This document shows, piece by piece, positions 43,556-57,059 of a stretch of 64,000 bases of DNA. The DNA comes from Tenodera sinensis (lineage: Eukaryota; Arthropoda; Insecta; Mantodea; Mantidae). Under the pieces are notes generated by a model. It saw only the letters and a program-made list of their open reading frames with translations. It was not told where the DNA came from and did not search any database. The first letter of the stretch is position 1, and every line of letters starts with the position of its first letter. A program made the position numbers and the translations under genes. The stretch spans positions 65,549,421 through 65,613,420 of the forward strand of contig CM060966.1 in the NCBI GenBank assembly GCA_030765045.1, given 5' to 3'.

Positions 43556-45667
43556 TGTATTTTTTTTTAATTTTGTGTCTGTGAAACTTGTTGTACGGGA
43601 CCAATAGAATCACTATTGCTGTTACTAGCTGTTTCACAGAAAGACACACCCCTTCATTTTGAGAAACGTCAGAATTTAAAATGTCCTTACTCATCACACA
43701 GCACTAATTCCATAGATACATGTACGTACATTGGCATTATTAGTTTGCTGTTGGATATCGCTGTTTGCTGCTTCTTCATACACTATTTGGCAAAATTCAG
43801 CAGTTATTGACGAACCCTGCTACTGCTTCTTTGACAATCTTAGTTACATAGGCATTCCACGTTCTCTGAGACTTGTAATATTCGCCATTTTAAAAAGAAA
43901 GTGCAGTTTTGTTTAAAATCAGTCTACTTGTTTTGATATCCAGAAATTTATTTTTAATCCTGGAGGTAATTAAAAAATCACCTGGCAAGTAACGGTCATA
44001 ATATAATAAACGACGGAACTTCGGGTAGACCTAAATTTACGCTGTTTCATTCTGTTCAACCACGCTTTGAATCTGCTTGGTGATATCTTTGGATTGGAAA
44101 CTTAAGAACATTTATTTCTAAGTCTACATTTTGTGGTATTTAAACACCCAAAAACACTAGGTTGAAAACTCACGCATACCTGCAATGAGAGAAGTTATTT
44201 GTTTATACGACTGCTGCAGTGAACGGAGGCGGCGGGCCAGTGACTCAACACGCTGGCGAGGCTCATCAGTTATTCTTCGAATTTACGAGAATGAATCGTA
44301 CAAATATGGTGTTCTTACTGATATATAATACTAAACAAAATCTTTATTTTGAAAGGCACTTTGTTTTACGTTAACAGGGCCTTTAACAGTCCAGTTAACT
44401 TGTGTCAAGAAATGAATTAATGCATTATTATGCATATACGTCCGCTTCCTTATAATGCATACCCTACATTTTATTTAATACCACTGCTGTTTAATTGAGC
44501 ACACTGAATAATAGAAAATGTTTGAGGAAACTGTTAATAAAATACACAGTGGGAGCTAAGCTAAAGAAAAAAATATGAGTTTGATTGCTTAGCCACAAAC
44601 AGAGTGAAGGGAAAGAAAGTGTTTTTAAACGCCGAAAAATCTCATGTCTCAAGTTCTGGTTCGTTTCTGTTCGACCTATAGTTTTGGTCACCGAACTAAG
44701 AAATGTAAAGCTTGAGAACGAGTCACAATTATAGGGGCTCCAGAAACGATGTAATGTGGTGTGTCAGCTAAATCAACTTCATCCACAACTTCCGTTGTGA
44801 TTTACATGACCACCTTATTTAACTTCCCCATTGTTTTTTGTATGTTTAATTCTAAATATAAGAGCACCCACAAATTGCAGCCCCTGCTCATAGAATCAAG
44901 AAAGACGAATCAGTACTGCCTCCGTGACATGTTTGGTAACCAACATTTATCTTTATATGGTACACATACTTTGATAGGTTGGTCTCGCGAGACAGCGCCT
45001 GAACTCTGACGCAACTTCTACGACCCAACAAGCCTCTCCTCCCTGAACCTCCTTTAGGCAGCAATATCAGCGGTAGCTCAGTGCATTATCTGAATACCAC
45101 GCACTCTACTTACTGTAACGTTTTTAAAACATGAAAACTCCATTTAGGGCTGAATGAGAGCTGAAATTTTTTCTATAGCAAAAACGATAATGTGAGGTGT
45201 TTATTGTTCCCCAAAGGATTAACAGGCCTCTTTGTAAAATTCACAAAGATCATGCTACGATATCAGGAAAAACGTTTGTCAACTGGTGTGTAAACTGAAG
45301 GCAATTCGTATTGGGTTATACAAGATGTAAGGGACTTCCTGTACGAATGTAATAGTCATAGTTTGATTTCCTATAAAAGTAGTTGTGCATAAATCTATGG
45401 AGTGGATTGTTGCGATTTCACTTTAGGGTACGAATGAATAACAGCCTTACGATACTTAAAGGAAGCGCGCCCTGGTAAATGTTATACCTATGCATGACGA
45501 TATACAAACTCCGACTCGTGAGTTTTTTGTTTCTCAAAACATTTTTTATCATTCAAAATGCTCTACGCGTAGCAATTTAATTCAGATGTCCTTGAAATAT
45601 ATGGTAACATCTATATTTTGTATAATGTTCTTATGGGGTTTAAAGTCAGTGCATTACTTAAGCAAAA
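43556..45667. other. no recognisable gene
   Basis: Unique-looking AT-rich sequence. The ORF at 44761-45009 (+) has balanced composition but no domain I recognise. Confidence 0.4.
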
Positions 45668-46508
45668 AATCTCGTGTTGCACTCACGTGACTTTCTCTAC
45701 TCTTGTACAAACCATTCTTTCAAACTCTTATTCCTGTATCTTCTTCGTGTTAGTTTAGATAAACATTTTCAAAAATTATTTTATGGCTTATTTCCTTGTA
45801 GGTACAAGGGGAATATGAGAATACAGTAGGCTTTGAGCGATAGTCAAACCTTTTGAGATTCAGTTCTGTTTACACGGCCAAGATATAAAAATGAATAACA
45901 ATCCTCCATTTGACGAAAGTTTTAAGTATTCCAAAAGTCACAAATATCAAGGAATATCTCAGAAAAGGTTCACTCTACAAAAAAATTCATTTGGACATAA
46001 ATTATGTGTTTTAATGAGATCTACATTTTTTGTACCGTAATATTTTGTCTATCTCTTACGGTTTACGACTTATTAAAAATTATCACAAGTAAACAGACCT
46101 ACTTAGGCTCTAGTCAGGAAATTCAAAATATACATTTCATTTGTCTTAAAAATATCTTAAACATATGGCATTTTAATCAAAATCGTTAGAGCCATTTTCC
46201 AGAAAATAAAAATTTTCGAAAAAATTTCCAAGTAAAGGGTAGTTTAGGATGGAGGAATTATCTTCAAAATCTTCCTGTCGCATCCTTAAAAATATTAAAT
46301 TTAAATACCAACTTTAGTTTTTAACCCACTTCTCGTTTTTGAGTTATGCTGTCCATAAACTGACACACGCGCGCGCGCGGACCTTTTTCTAAACATGCTT
46401 TTTTATTCAGAGGGCCTCAAACCATATATTGCCGGTGAAATCTCAACATCGAATTTTTGGGTGGAATACAATACTTCTACTTATTATACATAGTAGAGAA
46501 AGTAAAAA
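45668..46508 (+). repeat. FamX copy G (complete)
   Basis: Starts cgtgttgcactcacgtgact and ends catagtagagaaagtaaaaa. All internal landmarks are present. The repeat site holds cacacgcgcgcgcgcg (46363-46379) instead of (CA)n. No clear TSD. Confidence 0.78.
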
Positions 46509-46794
46509 AAAACTGTATCTAAGTCTAAAAAAGTGGAAAATATTGAAGATATTCTTTAGATCAGTAAAATTATAACAGAATATTAGCCACAGCAACTCTT
46601 ATACCTATCAGAAGTGCATTAAACGTTTCTGAGAAATTATTCAATCGCAACTAAATAAAATGTTAAAAGTGCCTGAAAACGTACGCTTTTTCCATTGTAT
46701 TATCCATCAGGAGGTGCTGCGTGCAAAGATTGTGAATGCAAACTCAGATAGTAATAGATATCATTAAGACTATTAACAAAATTAGTTCCTAGTT

Positions 46795-47015
46795 CGATTC
46801 CCAGCTGAAACTGAGAGTGTCTTCTTTATCCAGAACAATTCCCACATAGTCTGGATATATGAATGTGGGAGAGAATGTGAGTGTTTTCCGTAAAAATTAT
46901 AAAAAAAGTTTAACTTCAAGAAACTGGATAGTTCAGCGAGTTCAGTCAGTTGTTTCTTATGTCAAAACCCCCGATATAACCAGAAAACTTAAAGGGGCTA
47001 CACAAATGAAACAAA
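46795..47015 (+). repeat. SINE family 4, diverged
   Basis: agttcgattcccagctgaaa (B-box-like), then tctggatatatgaatgtggg and the end ttaaaggggctacacaaatg, in the same order as the copy at 56577-56872. Confidence 0.45.
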
Positions 47016-48599
47016 TGTCCACGTGTGCGATCATTCGCTACCACAATCAGTGCTATGTACCGCTCTATTTGAATGTGTAAACAATTTTCTAAATAAAATT
47101 GAACACACATTTTTATTATAAATTAAATTCGAAAGAATATTTTTCACTGACATCAGTCTTCATGCATACTTAAAACTATTAAAACTAACTGCTTGTGCGG
47201 TAACAGCAAATTTAGAGTGGGTTCACTGTGATGGTGAAAGAAAATTAAATAAAATAAAAAATTACGGATAAAATGTACGTAATATCCTTAAAAGATTTAA
47301 ATCCTTCGTTCTGCGTTATTTCCTTGCTATGAACAGTATTAAACAGTATATGTGAGCTAGTGCCGATCACAAGTCACCTCTACTGCGTCACGAGTTTGTG
47401 ACGTTTTGCGACCTCTGCCTAAGAGTATCGAAAATATCGAGGCATCACGGTATCGAAGACCCATCCTCAGCTTAAGCAGAAAGCTGGATTTACGAGACAA
47501 TCTTACACTGGTCAAGAAAAGGAATGTCGACGTAATCAGCTACAGGGGTCTGCAATCTACAACTCTCAGGAATACAGACAAATGCTAGCAAGTAGCAAGG
47601 TGGGTGAAATTTGGAGTTTTTATCCGATAAACCAGTACGATTTGAAAATAAAGTACACACCTTCAGTTTCTTGATAGCCTCCGTTTGTGCGCCAGCATAA
47701 CATGCCCGGCTTATAAAACTAAGACTCAATTAATGTGGGCTGTAAGGGTCCCAGCAGGGGATTGTGTCTTGGTGCTGGTACCATGCTGCGAATCTCTCGC
47801 TTCTGGGTGGTTCCAACCTGCTGACGCGCCAATATCATCTTTCCTATCAACAAATCAGCATAAGTTGCTTGGCTTTGTTCATATACCTTCATTCACTTGA
47901 TTGTTACAATTTACAATAATAATACCCACTTTATATATTTTATTATTTCGTTTATATATACAGATATCACAAAGGAATCTTGCTATGTTAAGAAGAAAGC
48001 AGAGGATCTTAAAATGAACCCACAACATTAGCGGTTTCAGCTTCTAGCGGAAATTTGTAAATGTTACTATGGATATTTGGTAAATGATCGAGAAAACTGC
48101 GACTTTTAGGGGTCTGTTAGCCTTCTGGAAGGCCAAAGGTAATCGATGATGTCGCTATTTCTGAGGTGTTTCATGCAAATAATGAATAATGTGGAAATAA
48201 TTATGGAATTAGTATGTTACGCAGGTATCCTGGCAACCTCAGATAAGTAGTATCAAAGTTTGGAGTATTCTTAAAAAACATCTTGCATCGATATAAACTG
48301 AAACCAACTTTTGCATTCAAAGGAAGTGACAAGCGTGGCAGTTGATCTTGCTTTATTTGTGCTAGCAGAGATTCAAATTAATGATTTTTTTTTTTTTTTT
48401 TTTTTTGTTTTTTTGACAAAGCACACTTCTCGCTTATGATGCAGTTAACACCAATGCAGAATTTGGCCCCAGAACATGACCTTCAAGTCTTAATTGAAGA
48501 AGGTCTTCATGATTTAAAAGGTAATGTATGATGTAGTCTCAATGCACAATTCATCATTAGCCCTTATTTCTTCAAAGAAGACAACAATGGAATAAGACA
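47016..48599. other. no recognisable gene; one poly(T) run
   Basis: AT-rich with a 22-bp poly(T) near 48384-48405. The ORFs at 47406-47588 and 47685-47900 lack known motifs. Confidence 0.4.
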
Positions 48600-48728
48600 G
48601 GCTGCTACTGTAAATTGTGGGCATTAACTAAATTCAACTATTGCCAGATGTTTCAATGACTCGTCATCTTTCTTGTGGCCAGAAGGGATACGGACGGTAT
48701 GACAATGTATTGCTATTTGTCAGTGATG
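48600..48728 (+). pseudogene. hAT transposase fragment
   Basis: With one frameshift it reads TIARCFNDSSSFLWPEGIR then RYDNVLLFVSDA. The same region of the hAT at 61550-63771 reads VTQFVMDSLKLL, stop, then YDRVLLFVTDA, so both are parts of the catalytic region with the second acidic residue (S/T-D-A). The fragment stops where the short hAT derivative begins. Confidence 0.55.
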
Positions 48729-49626
48729 CTCAGGGTTGCCAACTCATACGATAATTTTAATGGTTTACACTTGGTTGCCAACCCGTACGATAATTATGGG
48801 GGTGTACGATAATTAGAATATATGATAGTTCGACAGTTTGATACCGGTGAAATATCACTTTCAGTGGTTTGTCACACCAGCGAAATGAAACTAATTACAA
48901 ATAGCGACACCACTTTTGCCCTCATGACCTGTTTCCAACCCGTAACCGTTTCGAATCCTACAAAGCTTCCTACCCTTTATCCTCTTATTGCCAGTGCGCC
49001 CAGATCTGGTAATTCAATGAAGGAGGCACTGTTCAGAAAATTGATGATCAATGCAGAAAACTCGGAATAAATGATATTCCGTGTGAAATAAAGAACATGC
49101 CTGAGCCTGGCAGTTTCTCGAGTGCTATTAAACACATGTCACCTTGGTGGAAATACTGATTTCAAAGAACTAGCGGCCTTTGAATTATCAGTGATTTCAT
49201 TGCCCCACAGAAGCGCTTCTTGTGAAAGAGTTTTTCTAAGCTGGGTTTAGTAAAAACCAAAATTAGAAACAGATTGGCACTAGATGTGGTAGATGAACTT
49301 ATTCTGTCGTCTCAGCTTGTGAAAGAATGTGGTAGGTCCGAAAATCTGCAAGTTGCCGATATGTTGAGGTTTATTTCAACAAAAAAATTTTATAATGCTG
49401 CAACAGTTGAGGAAGATGAAGTTTCAGATGAATAGTGCGCGAAACATAAGTGCTAAAGTTGCAATATTGGTTGAGATCATCAATACTATTACATTTTCTT
49501 AAGTGTTATACTGATATTTTTATTGTTGTAGCATTTGGTTTATGATGTACGATAATTTTGATTCCAAATCTATAATTTTGAGTCGCTGGTACGATAATTT
49601 TACTTTTAAATGTTGGTAACCCTGAG
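48729..49626 (+). mobile_element. short hAT derivative with inverted termini and TACGATAATT motifs
   Basis: Begins ctcagggttgccaac and ends gttggtaaccctgag, an inverted pair with one mismatch, of the CAGGG type typical of hAT ends. Near the ends the motif tacgataatt occurs five times, three on the left (48747, 48786, 48805) and two on the right (49548, 49590), all in direct orientation. Inside are remnants of a transposase C terminus. No TSD was seen, so one boundary may be rearranged. Confidence 0.6.
49015..49434 (+). pseudogene. hAT transposase C-terminal dimerisation domain
   Basis: Across two frameshifts: KEALFRKL, LGINDIPCEIKNMPEPGSFS, FKELAAFELSVISLPHRSAS, CERVF then SKLGLVKTKIRNRLALDVVD and ELILSSQLVKECG, ending EEDEVSDE-stop. 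The S-L-P-H-x-S-A-x-x-E-R-x-F-S and K-x-R-N-R-L signatures define the hATC domain of hAT transposases. The catalytic core is missing, so this is an internally deleted element. Confidence 0.7.
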
Positions 49627-50249
<623 letters not shown>

Positions 50250-50841
50250 ATATTAATAGTACATTTCAAATTACAAGTTGTATACCTGAGCATCACAATT
50301 TATCTTTCCATGTAGTGTAGTAAACATTATAACGTATACTGCATTCATACTATATTTTATCTATCTTTGAACTATCTAGTAAGATAATTATAATAAAAAC
50401 CATGCATATTTAAGCTAAATATATGTACCTAATGGGGCCCGCGCGACCAACAATGTTCTATCACGGCATGCGACCAGCGGAGAGTTAAATAAAGTTAAAA
50501 AATGTTACAAAGATCTTCTTTAAAACAAAACTAAAGGGACTTCAAAGGACAGTGCATTTAGCTATAATAAAAATAGCCCAGTTCTCATGTCTCAGCTGCG
50601 TTCGAGAACTACAGGGAAGTATGATAATACGACGAGAGGTATATAGTTGTACATATGTATATTCATATTACGAGGTAGTACCACCTTACGCATACTACTA
50701 GCACTCTACATTGCTATATACTAAAAGCTCGTATAATCAAGCCGCTGCCTCTATTTCGATGTTTGATGATGTTCGTGTAGTTTGTTTGTCTGACGTGTTG
50801 TAATTTTCAACACCTTCAACGCAAGGTCTCGTGGTCTAACA

Positions 50842-51147
50842 TGATTACCCTCCCCTTATGTAGGACTTACACCCTCTAGGGCTTACAAGCCAGTGCCTAG
50901 GGTCAGTGCCTGTCGGGGACTAGAGTGAAGTCAGCCAAGCACCAGGTATGATAGTGAGGAAGAGGATGATACGGCATGCAGGCGAAATGGATGATTGGGG
51001 CAATTGGTGGAATGAATGGCGGGGGAAACCGGAGAACCCGGAGAAAACCCGCTCAGACGACCCCAGACGTCGTCCACCACGAATACCACATGTGAGTCCT
51101 TGGGATCGCCTTGGCGAGCGGTCTAAACACTCAGCCACGGCGCCGTC
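50842..51147 (-). repeat. tRNA-derived SINE, family 1 (copy 2)
   Basis: Same order as copy 1 with deletions: gacggcgccgtggctgagtg head at the right edge, body with ggtttcccccgccattcatt, and end taaggggagggtaatca. Beyond it, 51170-51240 has another tRNA-like B box on the minus strand (gggttcgattcccgg), perhaps from a second SINE. Confidence 0.75.
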
Positions 51148-51850
51148 ATTATACTTCCAGACTCAGGGAAGGATGAGGAATAATCTTGGCTGGAGAAAAA
51201 TTCTTACCCCCCTGCCGGGAATCGAACCCGGGGCCAGCCTACCTACTATTCAATACAAGATATTTACAATGTATTAAATAATTACTGTAATGTGTTATAC
51301 TTTCTAAGAATAAACATATATTATACTTTTGTTACAACATTGTCACCTTGCCCCATGCATGGTTTTTAAAAGAGCAAAAATTAAATTGATCATATTAAAA
51401 TATACATGTATCCAACTAGGTACAATGCACAAAAGACTATTCCAATAATACATGCAATGAAAAAGAAATTATTTTAAAAAATGAATTAATTAAAAATGGT
51501 TAACATCGCCAACTTGTCCCATTTCCCCTACATGCAGATGGAAAAGGCTTACTTTATCATCTATCTATAGTAAATGAAACATTCGCTATCCATATTTTAC
51601 AGATTAACTAAGATACGAAATGTTGGAGAAATACCAAAATTGGCACTTCAGTTCTTCTTTCAAAGATGCAATAGGACGATTTCAAGAAAATCTCCTCAAC
51701 CGAAACCACTGTTTACGTGGAGCATTTTTAGCTATTTCTAATTTTCTCAACAATCAAGACACGAAAGTGTATCTTGTTACAATGCACATTTTAATAAAAA
51801 ATAACTTTTTCTTTTGCGACATTAAATATTTCCGAGATATCCGTTGCCAT

Positions 51851-51990
51851 TGATGTGTTGCAGTTACATGACTTTCTCTACTCTTGTGCTAACCATTCTT
51901 ACAAACTCTTATTCCTATATTTTCTTCGTGTTAGTTGAGATAAACATTTGCACAAATTATCTCAGTCCTTATTTCCTTGTAGGTATTCCT
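51851..51990 (+). repeat. FamX copy H, 5' fragment
   Basis: First ~140 bp of FamX (gatgtgttgcagttacatga, ctttctctactcttgtgcta) ending after cttatttccttgtaggt. The preceding 51620-51850 may be a very old FamX interior. Confidence 0.6.
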
Positions 51991-53027
51991 TCTGGAAAAA
52001 GAAATGTTCACATTTATCATCACATCCAATTAAGGATTAGGAGGTTTTTAACTCTCAGTATTTGACAGCTGAATTCAACCGGATATTTTTGGAATTTTGT
52101 GAGTGACCATAACTTGTGAGTAACTTTTCCAACTAAACCTCTGCTCGGCAGTAGAAAGAATGGAGGAAAGAGAATGAATGCGGCAGGAATGGGCGGATAA
52201 GGTAATGAACAAAAGTGAATTGCTTGAAACTTAGACTCTGCCTCAAGAAGTCTGAAATACATGGATGCATGCGAGCCAAGTGCAACGTGAGATTCTAAGA
52301 AACAGTTGCGATTATATATAGTTTCACAGCTGAGAACTTCTTCCTGTAAGCTGTTTGTGCTTTTTTACTTCCTGGAACTATGGAGTAGTTCCCAGAGGAC
52401 TCGTCAATGACCCAATAAAGATTCCTCTCCGCCATCTAAAACGCCTTCCTTGTAACGTTATACTAATATGCGACTCCCACACGTGCAACTTCACTTTGAG
52501 GAGGCCATAACTTCTGCTGGAGGGGAATGCTAACTATATCTAGACATTGGATTTATAGACAAATTATTGTATCTGCTTTTATAAGTGATATGCAGCAACT
52601 CTGATGTGGTAATGGGGGGGGGGGGGGGCGTTAACCATTGCCGAGAATAGTCTTAATTAAATGTTTACACTGTCCAATTCTTTACGTTTTTGCAACTATA
52701 AAATTGGTATTCGCATTTTCTGGTGATCATCCAAAGGGAACGAAATTTCAGTCATCATAGCGAACATACTGTATTCCCTTATTCTACTTGTATAAGGAGA
52801 TATGTAGTAGGTATAACCATTTCTGCATATGTTTACCTCATTAATATGAAGCGCACAGGTAAGCTAAGATGGGATTTAGCTATGAAACATAAGCTGTTGT
52901 AAGAACACGTTGTAGAGAATAGTGTGAATAGCATGCCATGCTAGTGCAACTAATAATATTTTTCCTTTTCTCACATGTTTATGAAAAGGGTATGGAATTT
53001 CAAAGCCATCACTTAGCGACTTACTTA
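51991..53027. other. mostly unrecognised; possible relic FamX and poly(G)
   Basis: 52615-52628 is a poly(G) run. 52720-52960 weakly resembles the FamX 5' part in reverse orientation (atatgtttacctcattaata, aatatgaag), too diverged to delimit. Confidence 0.35.
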
Positions 53028-53334
53028 GTCCTAGTATGTAGGACTTATGAACCCCGAATTTATAAATGAGCGTCTGGGGAGAGGGGTCGCCTTGGAGCAG
53101 ACGGACATTGGTTCAGAGAATCAGGAACGGTTCTTAGCCTGGTATGACAGTGAGGAACTAGATTATATAAAATGAAGGTACGGATGAAGGTGATGATGGA
53201 GTAACTGGTGTAATGAATGACGGGGGAAATCGGAGAAACCGCCTACACGCCGCTTCGTCCATCCAAATTCCATGTGTGGTACCCTGAGCCACCTTAGAGG
53301 CAAGCAGTCTAACCACTTGGTCACGGCACCCTCC
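53028..53334 (-). repeat. tRNA-derived SINE, family 1 (copy 3, diverged)
   Basis: Keeps the order of the family body (cgaagcggcgtgtaggcgg, gatttcccccgtcattcatt) and a worn head (gggtgccgtgaccaagtggt then tagactg). It is older than the other copies. Confidence 0.6.
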
Positions 53335-53979
53335 GCCCACATAGCGACACGCTATTTAAACATCGCTTATCGTTATCGTTCAACGAAATGCGTAAATATG
53401 GACTGAAAGTTTATCTGAGTAAATGGGAAATAGAATAATTATCTTTTGTAAGAATAGTTTGTAAAACAGAATGGCGAACGTCATTAAATGGAACGCATCT
53501 CTATTCTTCTTTTCTTTCCTTGTTTTCTTTCTACTTCTTCTCTCTTTCGTGGACCTCCAGACCTCCAAAGAGAAGAAAATTTTAAGGCCATCGCGTAGTG
53601 TTCTCGTTTTCACTTCAGTTCACTAGCTGTCGATGGTCCCTTAAGCCGTAGTTCACTGTACTCTTCTTACTTCTATTATGAAATGTGTGAATCTGTAATA
53701 TAACTTTTTTCTCAATTAATAGGTAGTAAATGCATCAATACGCTTTTGTAACAATAGTTTATACAAGAGTGTATAGATAAAGTCATGCGAATGAAATACG
53801 TCAGATTTTTTTAAATATAAGGCATTACGATGTAATTAGTTTTTCTTTGTAAATATTTATTATGATATTTTACATTTTATTTACGAAAATAAGAATAATG
53901 TATCCTTCCAACATACCTGCGATTTTCATGCCATTCTACTTTCTGTACTACTTGCCTATCATAAATTATTATTAGTTAT

Positions 53980-54177
53980 GAGTCTATCCAAAGATACAAC
54001 TTCGAGATTTCAGTGCAAATTCGTGTTTAGGGGTTCCTTGAATAAAAAGGACTTTTAGAAAATGATCCGGCCGTGCTTGTTTACGTGTGTCTCTGTGAAC
54101 AATATAACTCAAAGCGAAATGTGGAATAAATACCAAATCTATATCAATTTAACTAGTCCTCAAGCGTGCTACACAAA

Positions 54178-54218
<41 letters not shown>

Positions 54219-54300
54219 CCCCAGTCAGAGTACCCTTTAAAATGAACATTTTTCGTTATACTTTAAAAAAGGTTGTAACATTTTAATTATAATACTGCAT
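53980..54300 (-). repeat. FamX copy J, diverged interior fragment
   Basis: Matches FamX around and beyond the repeat site in reverse: agatttcagtgcaaattcgt, ggggttccttgaataaaaag, cttttagaaaatgatcc, a (GT)-poor cgtgtgtctctgtgaa instead of a microsatellite, and taactcaaa. A 34-bp poly(A) at 54181-54214 sits inside it. Confidence 0.5.
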
Positions 54301-54860
54301 AATGTATGGATATAGTAGTAACGTATTCGCACCTATCTGGACAGCTTCACTAAAATGTAAAATTAACAATGACTTGAAGTTCTTAGAACCCATAGCTCTG
54401 GGATTATGAAGGTCAGACGGAATATCTGGGGGGGGGGGGCGGGGAGACACGCTCATGCTTAACTATTATAAAGGACCCGAAAGCACTCCTAGGTATTTAA
54501 CTACACTTTACAGCAGGGGGAAGACAACTTCGGGTCGTGTGACGTATTTAAACGAAGAGTTGTACGTTCGTGTGACGTCAGGCGAGAGTGGTGTATTGCT
54601 ATGCTGCCTAAATCAGCGGCGCTACTTGCACGAAACTGAATGAATACGAAAAATGTTATTTGGGCATATTTACAACACGCCCGGGTTGTTTAGGGAGAAC
54701 CCTCTTCAGCCTAGTCTGAGGGGTTTTATTTGTTGTGTGAGGGATCTTAACGGCGTTAGTGCGAATTTTGTTTTTATTTTGTGTTTTTGTTGACGTTGTG
54801 TAGTGTTGTGTGTAGTGCTTTTGTGTTTGTGTTCAGTTCCCCGTATTTCACACCAGTTTG
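54301..54860. other. no recognisable feature
   Basis: Contains a short poly(G) (54429-54438) and a TG-rich stretch at ~54730-54840. No motif-bearing ORF. Confidence 0.35.
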
Positions 54861-55303
54861 AGACCAGGCTTCAAGATCTAGAAACATTGTCAACTACGTT
54901 TCAGATCTTTGCGACCCCTAATTCACTGGATGTTAACAATGTTTCTAGCAGGTAGCAAATTGAATTGATAAATTTACAGTGCGACGATTTGCTGAAGGAC
55001 AACTATAAACACAAGGAAGACATGGCTTATATTTATAAGAATGTTCCTCAAACCAGATTTCTGAGATTGTATGCCCTTTTTGCACGGATATTATGTATGT
55101 TTGGTTCTACGTATGTGTGCGAACAATTCTTTTCTGTTATGAACCTTTCTAAGTCAAAATCCCGAAGCATATTGTCAGATCACAATCTTACATGCAGTTT
55201 TCGGTTACAAATGTGCCGTACATTACGCCCTAACAGTGACAAACTAGTTAAAGAAAGCGAAACGGCAAATTTCGGAAAATGTCCACCTAATTGTTCTGTA
55301 TAG
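54861..55303 (+). pseudogene. hAT transposase C terminus (ZBED/GTF2IRD2-like type)
   Basis: Upstream of the first in-frame Met the reading continues as FETRLQDLETLSTTFQIFAT then PNSLDVNNVSSR, stop, and then ELINLQCDDLLKDNYK, FLRLYALFARILCMFGSTYV, CEQFFSVMNLSKSKSRSILS and LRPNSDKL. The F-G-S-T-Y-x-C-E-Q-x-F-S-x-M and K-S-K-x-R-S-x-L motifs are the dimerisation domain of hAT transposases related to ZBED5/FAM200/GTF2IRD2. The last ~112 codons are open. The rest is missing, so it is a fossil, though a domesticated exon cannot be excluded. Confidence 0.7.
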
Positions 55304-56366
55304 CTCTCCTCTAGCTCAGGCAAAATCGTTATAATTTCTGTTCTATTGGCGTTATAACATTACTGTTCACATAAACTAGAATTTATATTTTATTTATATC
55401 ATATATATGGCATAAAGCTGAAATGTAATTATTTGTAATATGTGACTATTCCGTAATTGAAACAGTCAGCATTAAAATTACTATGTCCCGCACGCTTTTC
55501 CTCTTCCCCGCTGTCACGTCACACGTTCAACTGACCTTTGGTGGGAGCATGTGAGCTGAGTGAACTGACGTCACAGCAGCGATACCTGTCTTCCCCTGCT
55601 TTACAGCCAATACAATTTAACTCATTTAAATTTGCTGTTTCTTTCTTAGTTAATTTCAAATGGAGCAATCAGCACCCTTAACAAAAAGAATATTCATCTA
55701 TTGAAAAGGTCTTGCATATACGCAAAGGATAAGAACCTCAGGTCTTCGAATAACAATAATGTAAGATTAAGGCTTAATAGCCGTACCAACTTGTGTTTTA
55801 CACAAGCGACCATTAAGAGCAACTAAATGCCAACAAAAGCCAAGATGTCAGAACAACTGAAAGTTACACTTTAGTTAACACTCACAGTTACAGTATGTGG
55901 GACAACTTGTAAAATCACTGATAACTTATTATAGGTATCAACTATTGCATCATAAAGGGTTTATTTGTATAGAAACTGAAACTCTCCGAATTTTGTTCAC
56001 TACACAAGAAAATAGAAGGAATATGACCCTGTCAATCACAGAAGTTTTTCTCCAGTTATAGCAACAGTTCTTAACACGCTATGTTCAATCAAATGTACGA
56101 ATATTTTCAATTTAACACTTTAATCAGGTGTTATAAGCATTACAGTAAATTTATAACAATGACACAATAAAGGCTTCGCTGAATATTTTTACAAATTTTA
56201 AAAACAAAATATGGTTTACTATGTTTTTAATTTGAGTAACTCTTTTGATTGTGCAGGTTTTCTTTATTAGTTTAAATTTCATGGATGTAACGAAAATTCT
56301 TTGAACACAATAAGTTCCTGTAGTTAATGTTCTTCCACACAATAGCCGTGTGCAGGACAGGACTGG
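55304..56366. other. no recognisable gene
   Basis: AT-rich. A lone palindromic tgacgtca at 55566-55573 looks like a CREB-type site but has no promoter context. Confidence 0.4.
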
Positions 56367-56502
56367 AAAGGGTAGAGTGGGACTGAAAAATTCATTGCCA
56401 TGACTGGGATTTGAACCACGGATCTACCAGTTACCGCCAGGCTGCCCTAACGGTCTAGATCTTGTCATGGCATTGCATTTTTCAGTGTCACTCTACCCTT
56501 TA
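56367..56502. repeat. second palindromic SINE family 3 pair
   Basis: Arms aaagggtagagtgggactga... and ...tcagtgtcactctacccttt flank a tRNA-like core with gggatttgaaccacggatct. The organisation is the same as at 10593-10752, but the outer sequences differ. Confidence 0.6.
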
Positions 56503-56576
56503 CATTAAGTTCATTTTTGTGTCTGAATTGTTTAATAAAATTTCTCAAAGAAGGCAGGCACAACACTCTCTGAGAC

Positions 56577-56872
56577 TGTCTCTGTGGTTTGGTGGCTAGC
56601 ATGTTAGCCTTCAAATCCAAAGGTCCCGGGTTCGAATTTTTCTTAGCTAGAATTACTTCCCATTCTCCCTAGAGTCTGGAGGTATGAATGGGAGTGTGAA
56701 TGTGTGTTTGTGAATTTAATGCAATCAGTTAACCCAAACTAATAGAAACCCAGATATTAAAACCACCACAAAGCGAGTGAACTGTTGAAGATTATTCCAA
56801 AGGTAAAAAGCAGCTTATATGACTTTACTTGTTAAAGGTGACATATAAATGCAACTTTAAAAAAAAATCTAT
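56577..56872 (+). repeat. tRNA-derived SINE, family 4 (best copy)
   Basis: Head gtctctgtggtttggtggct then agcatgttagcc (A-box region) and cccgggttcgaat (B box), a body with gagtctggaggtatgaatgg, and the end ttaaaggtgacatataaatg then caacttt followed by A9. The short A tail fits retrotransposition. Confidence 0.65.
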
Positions 56873-57059
56873 ATATTTGTTTCCGCTGCAATACGGGCTT
56901 AGCTGAACCAACACTTCTGATGCACAAACAACACTCAACTGTTTGAATGACGAATCAATTCTTGCTAATAATAAACGCTTGCGAAAAAATAATGATAATC
57001 GCATTTTACGAACACATTACATACGTGGCACCACAAAGCAAGCTTCAGTCTAGAAAAAC

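Noticed and set aside
48747..49599. TACGATAATT repeats as a CRISPR or regulatory array
   Set aside because: Only five copies, clustered at the two ends of a hAT derivative; better explained as subterminal transposase sites.
55566..55573. CREB-type promoter element tgacgtca
   Set aside because: A single 8-bp match with no gene start nearby is expected by chance in 64 kb.
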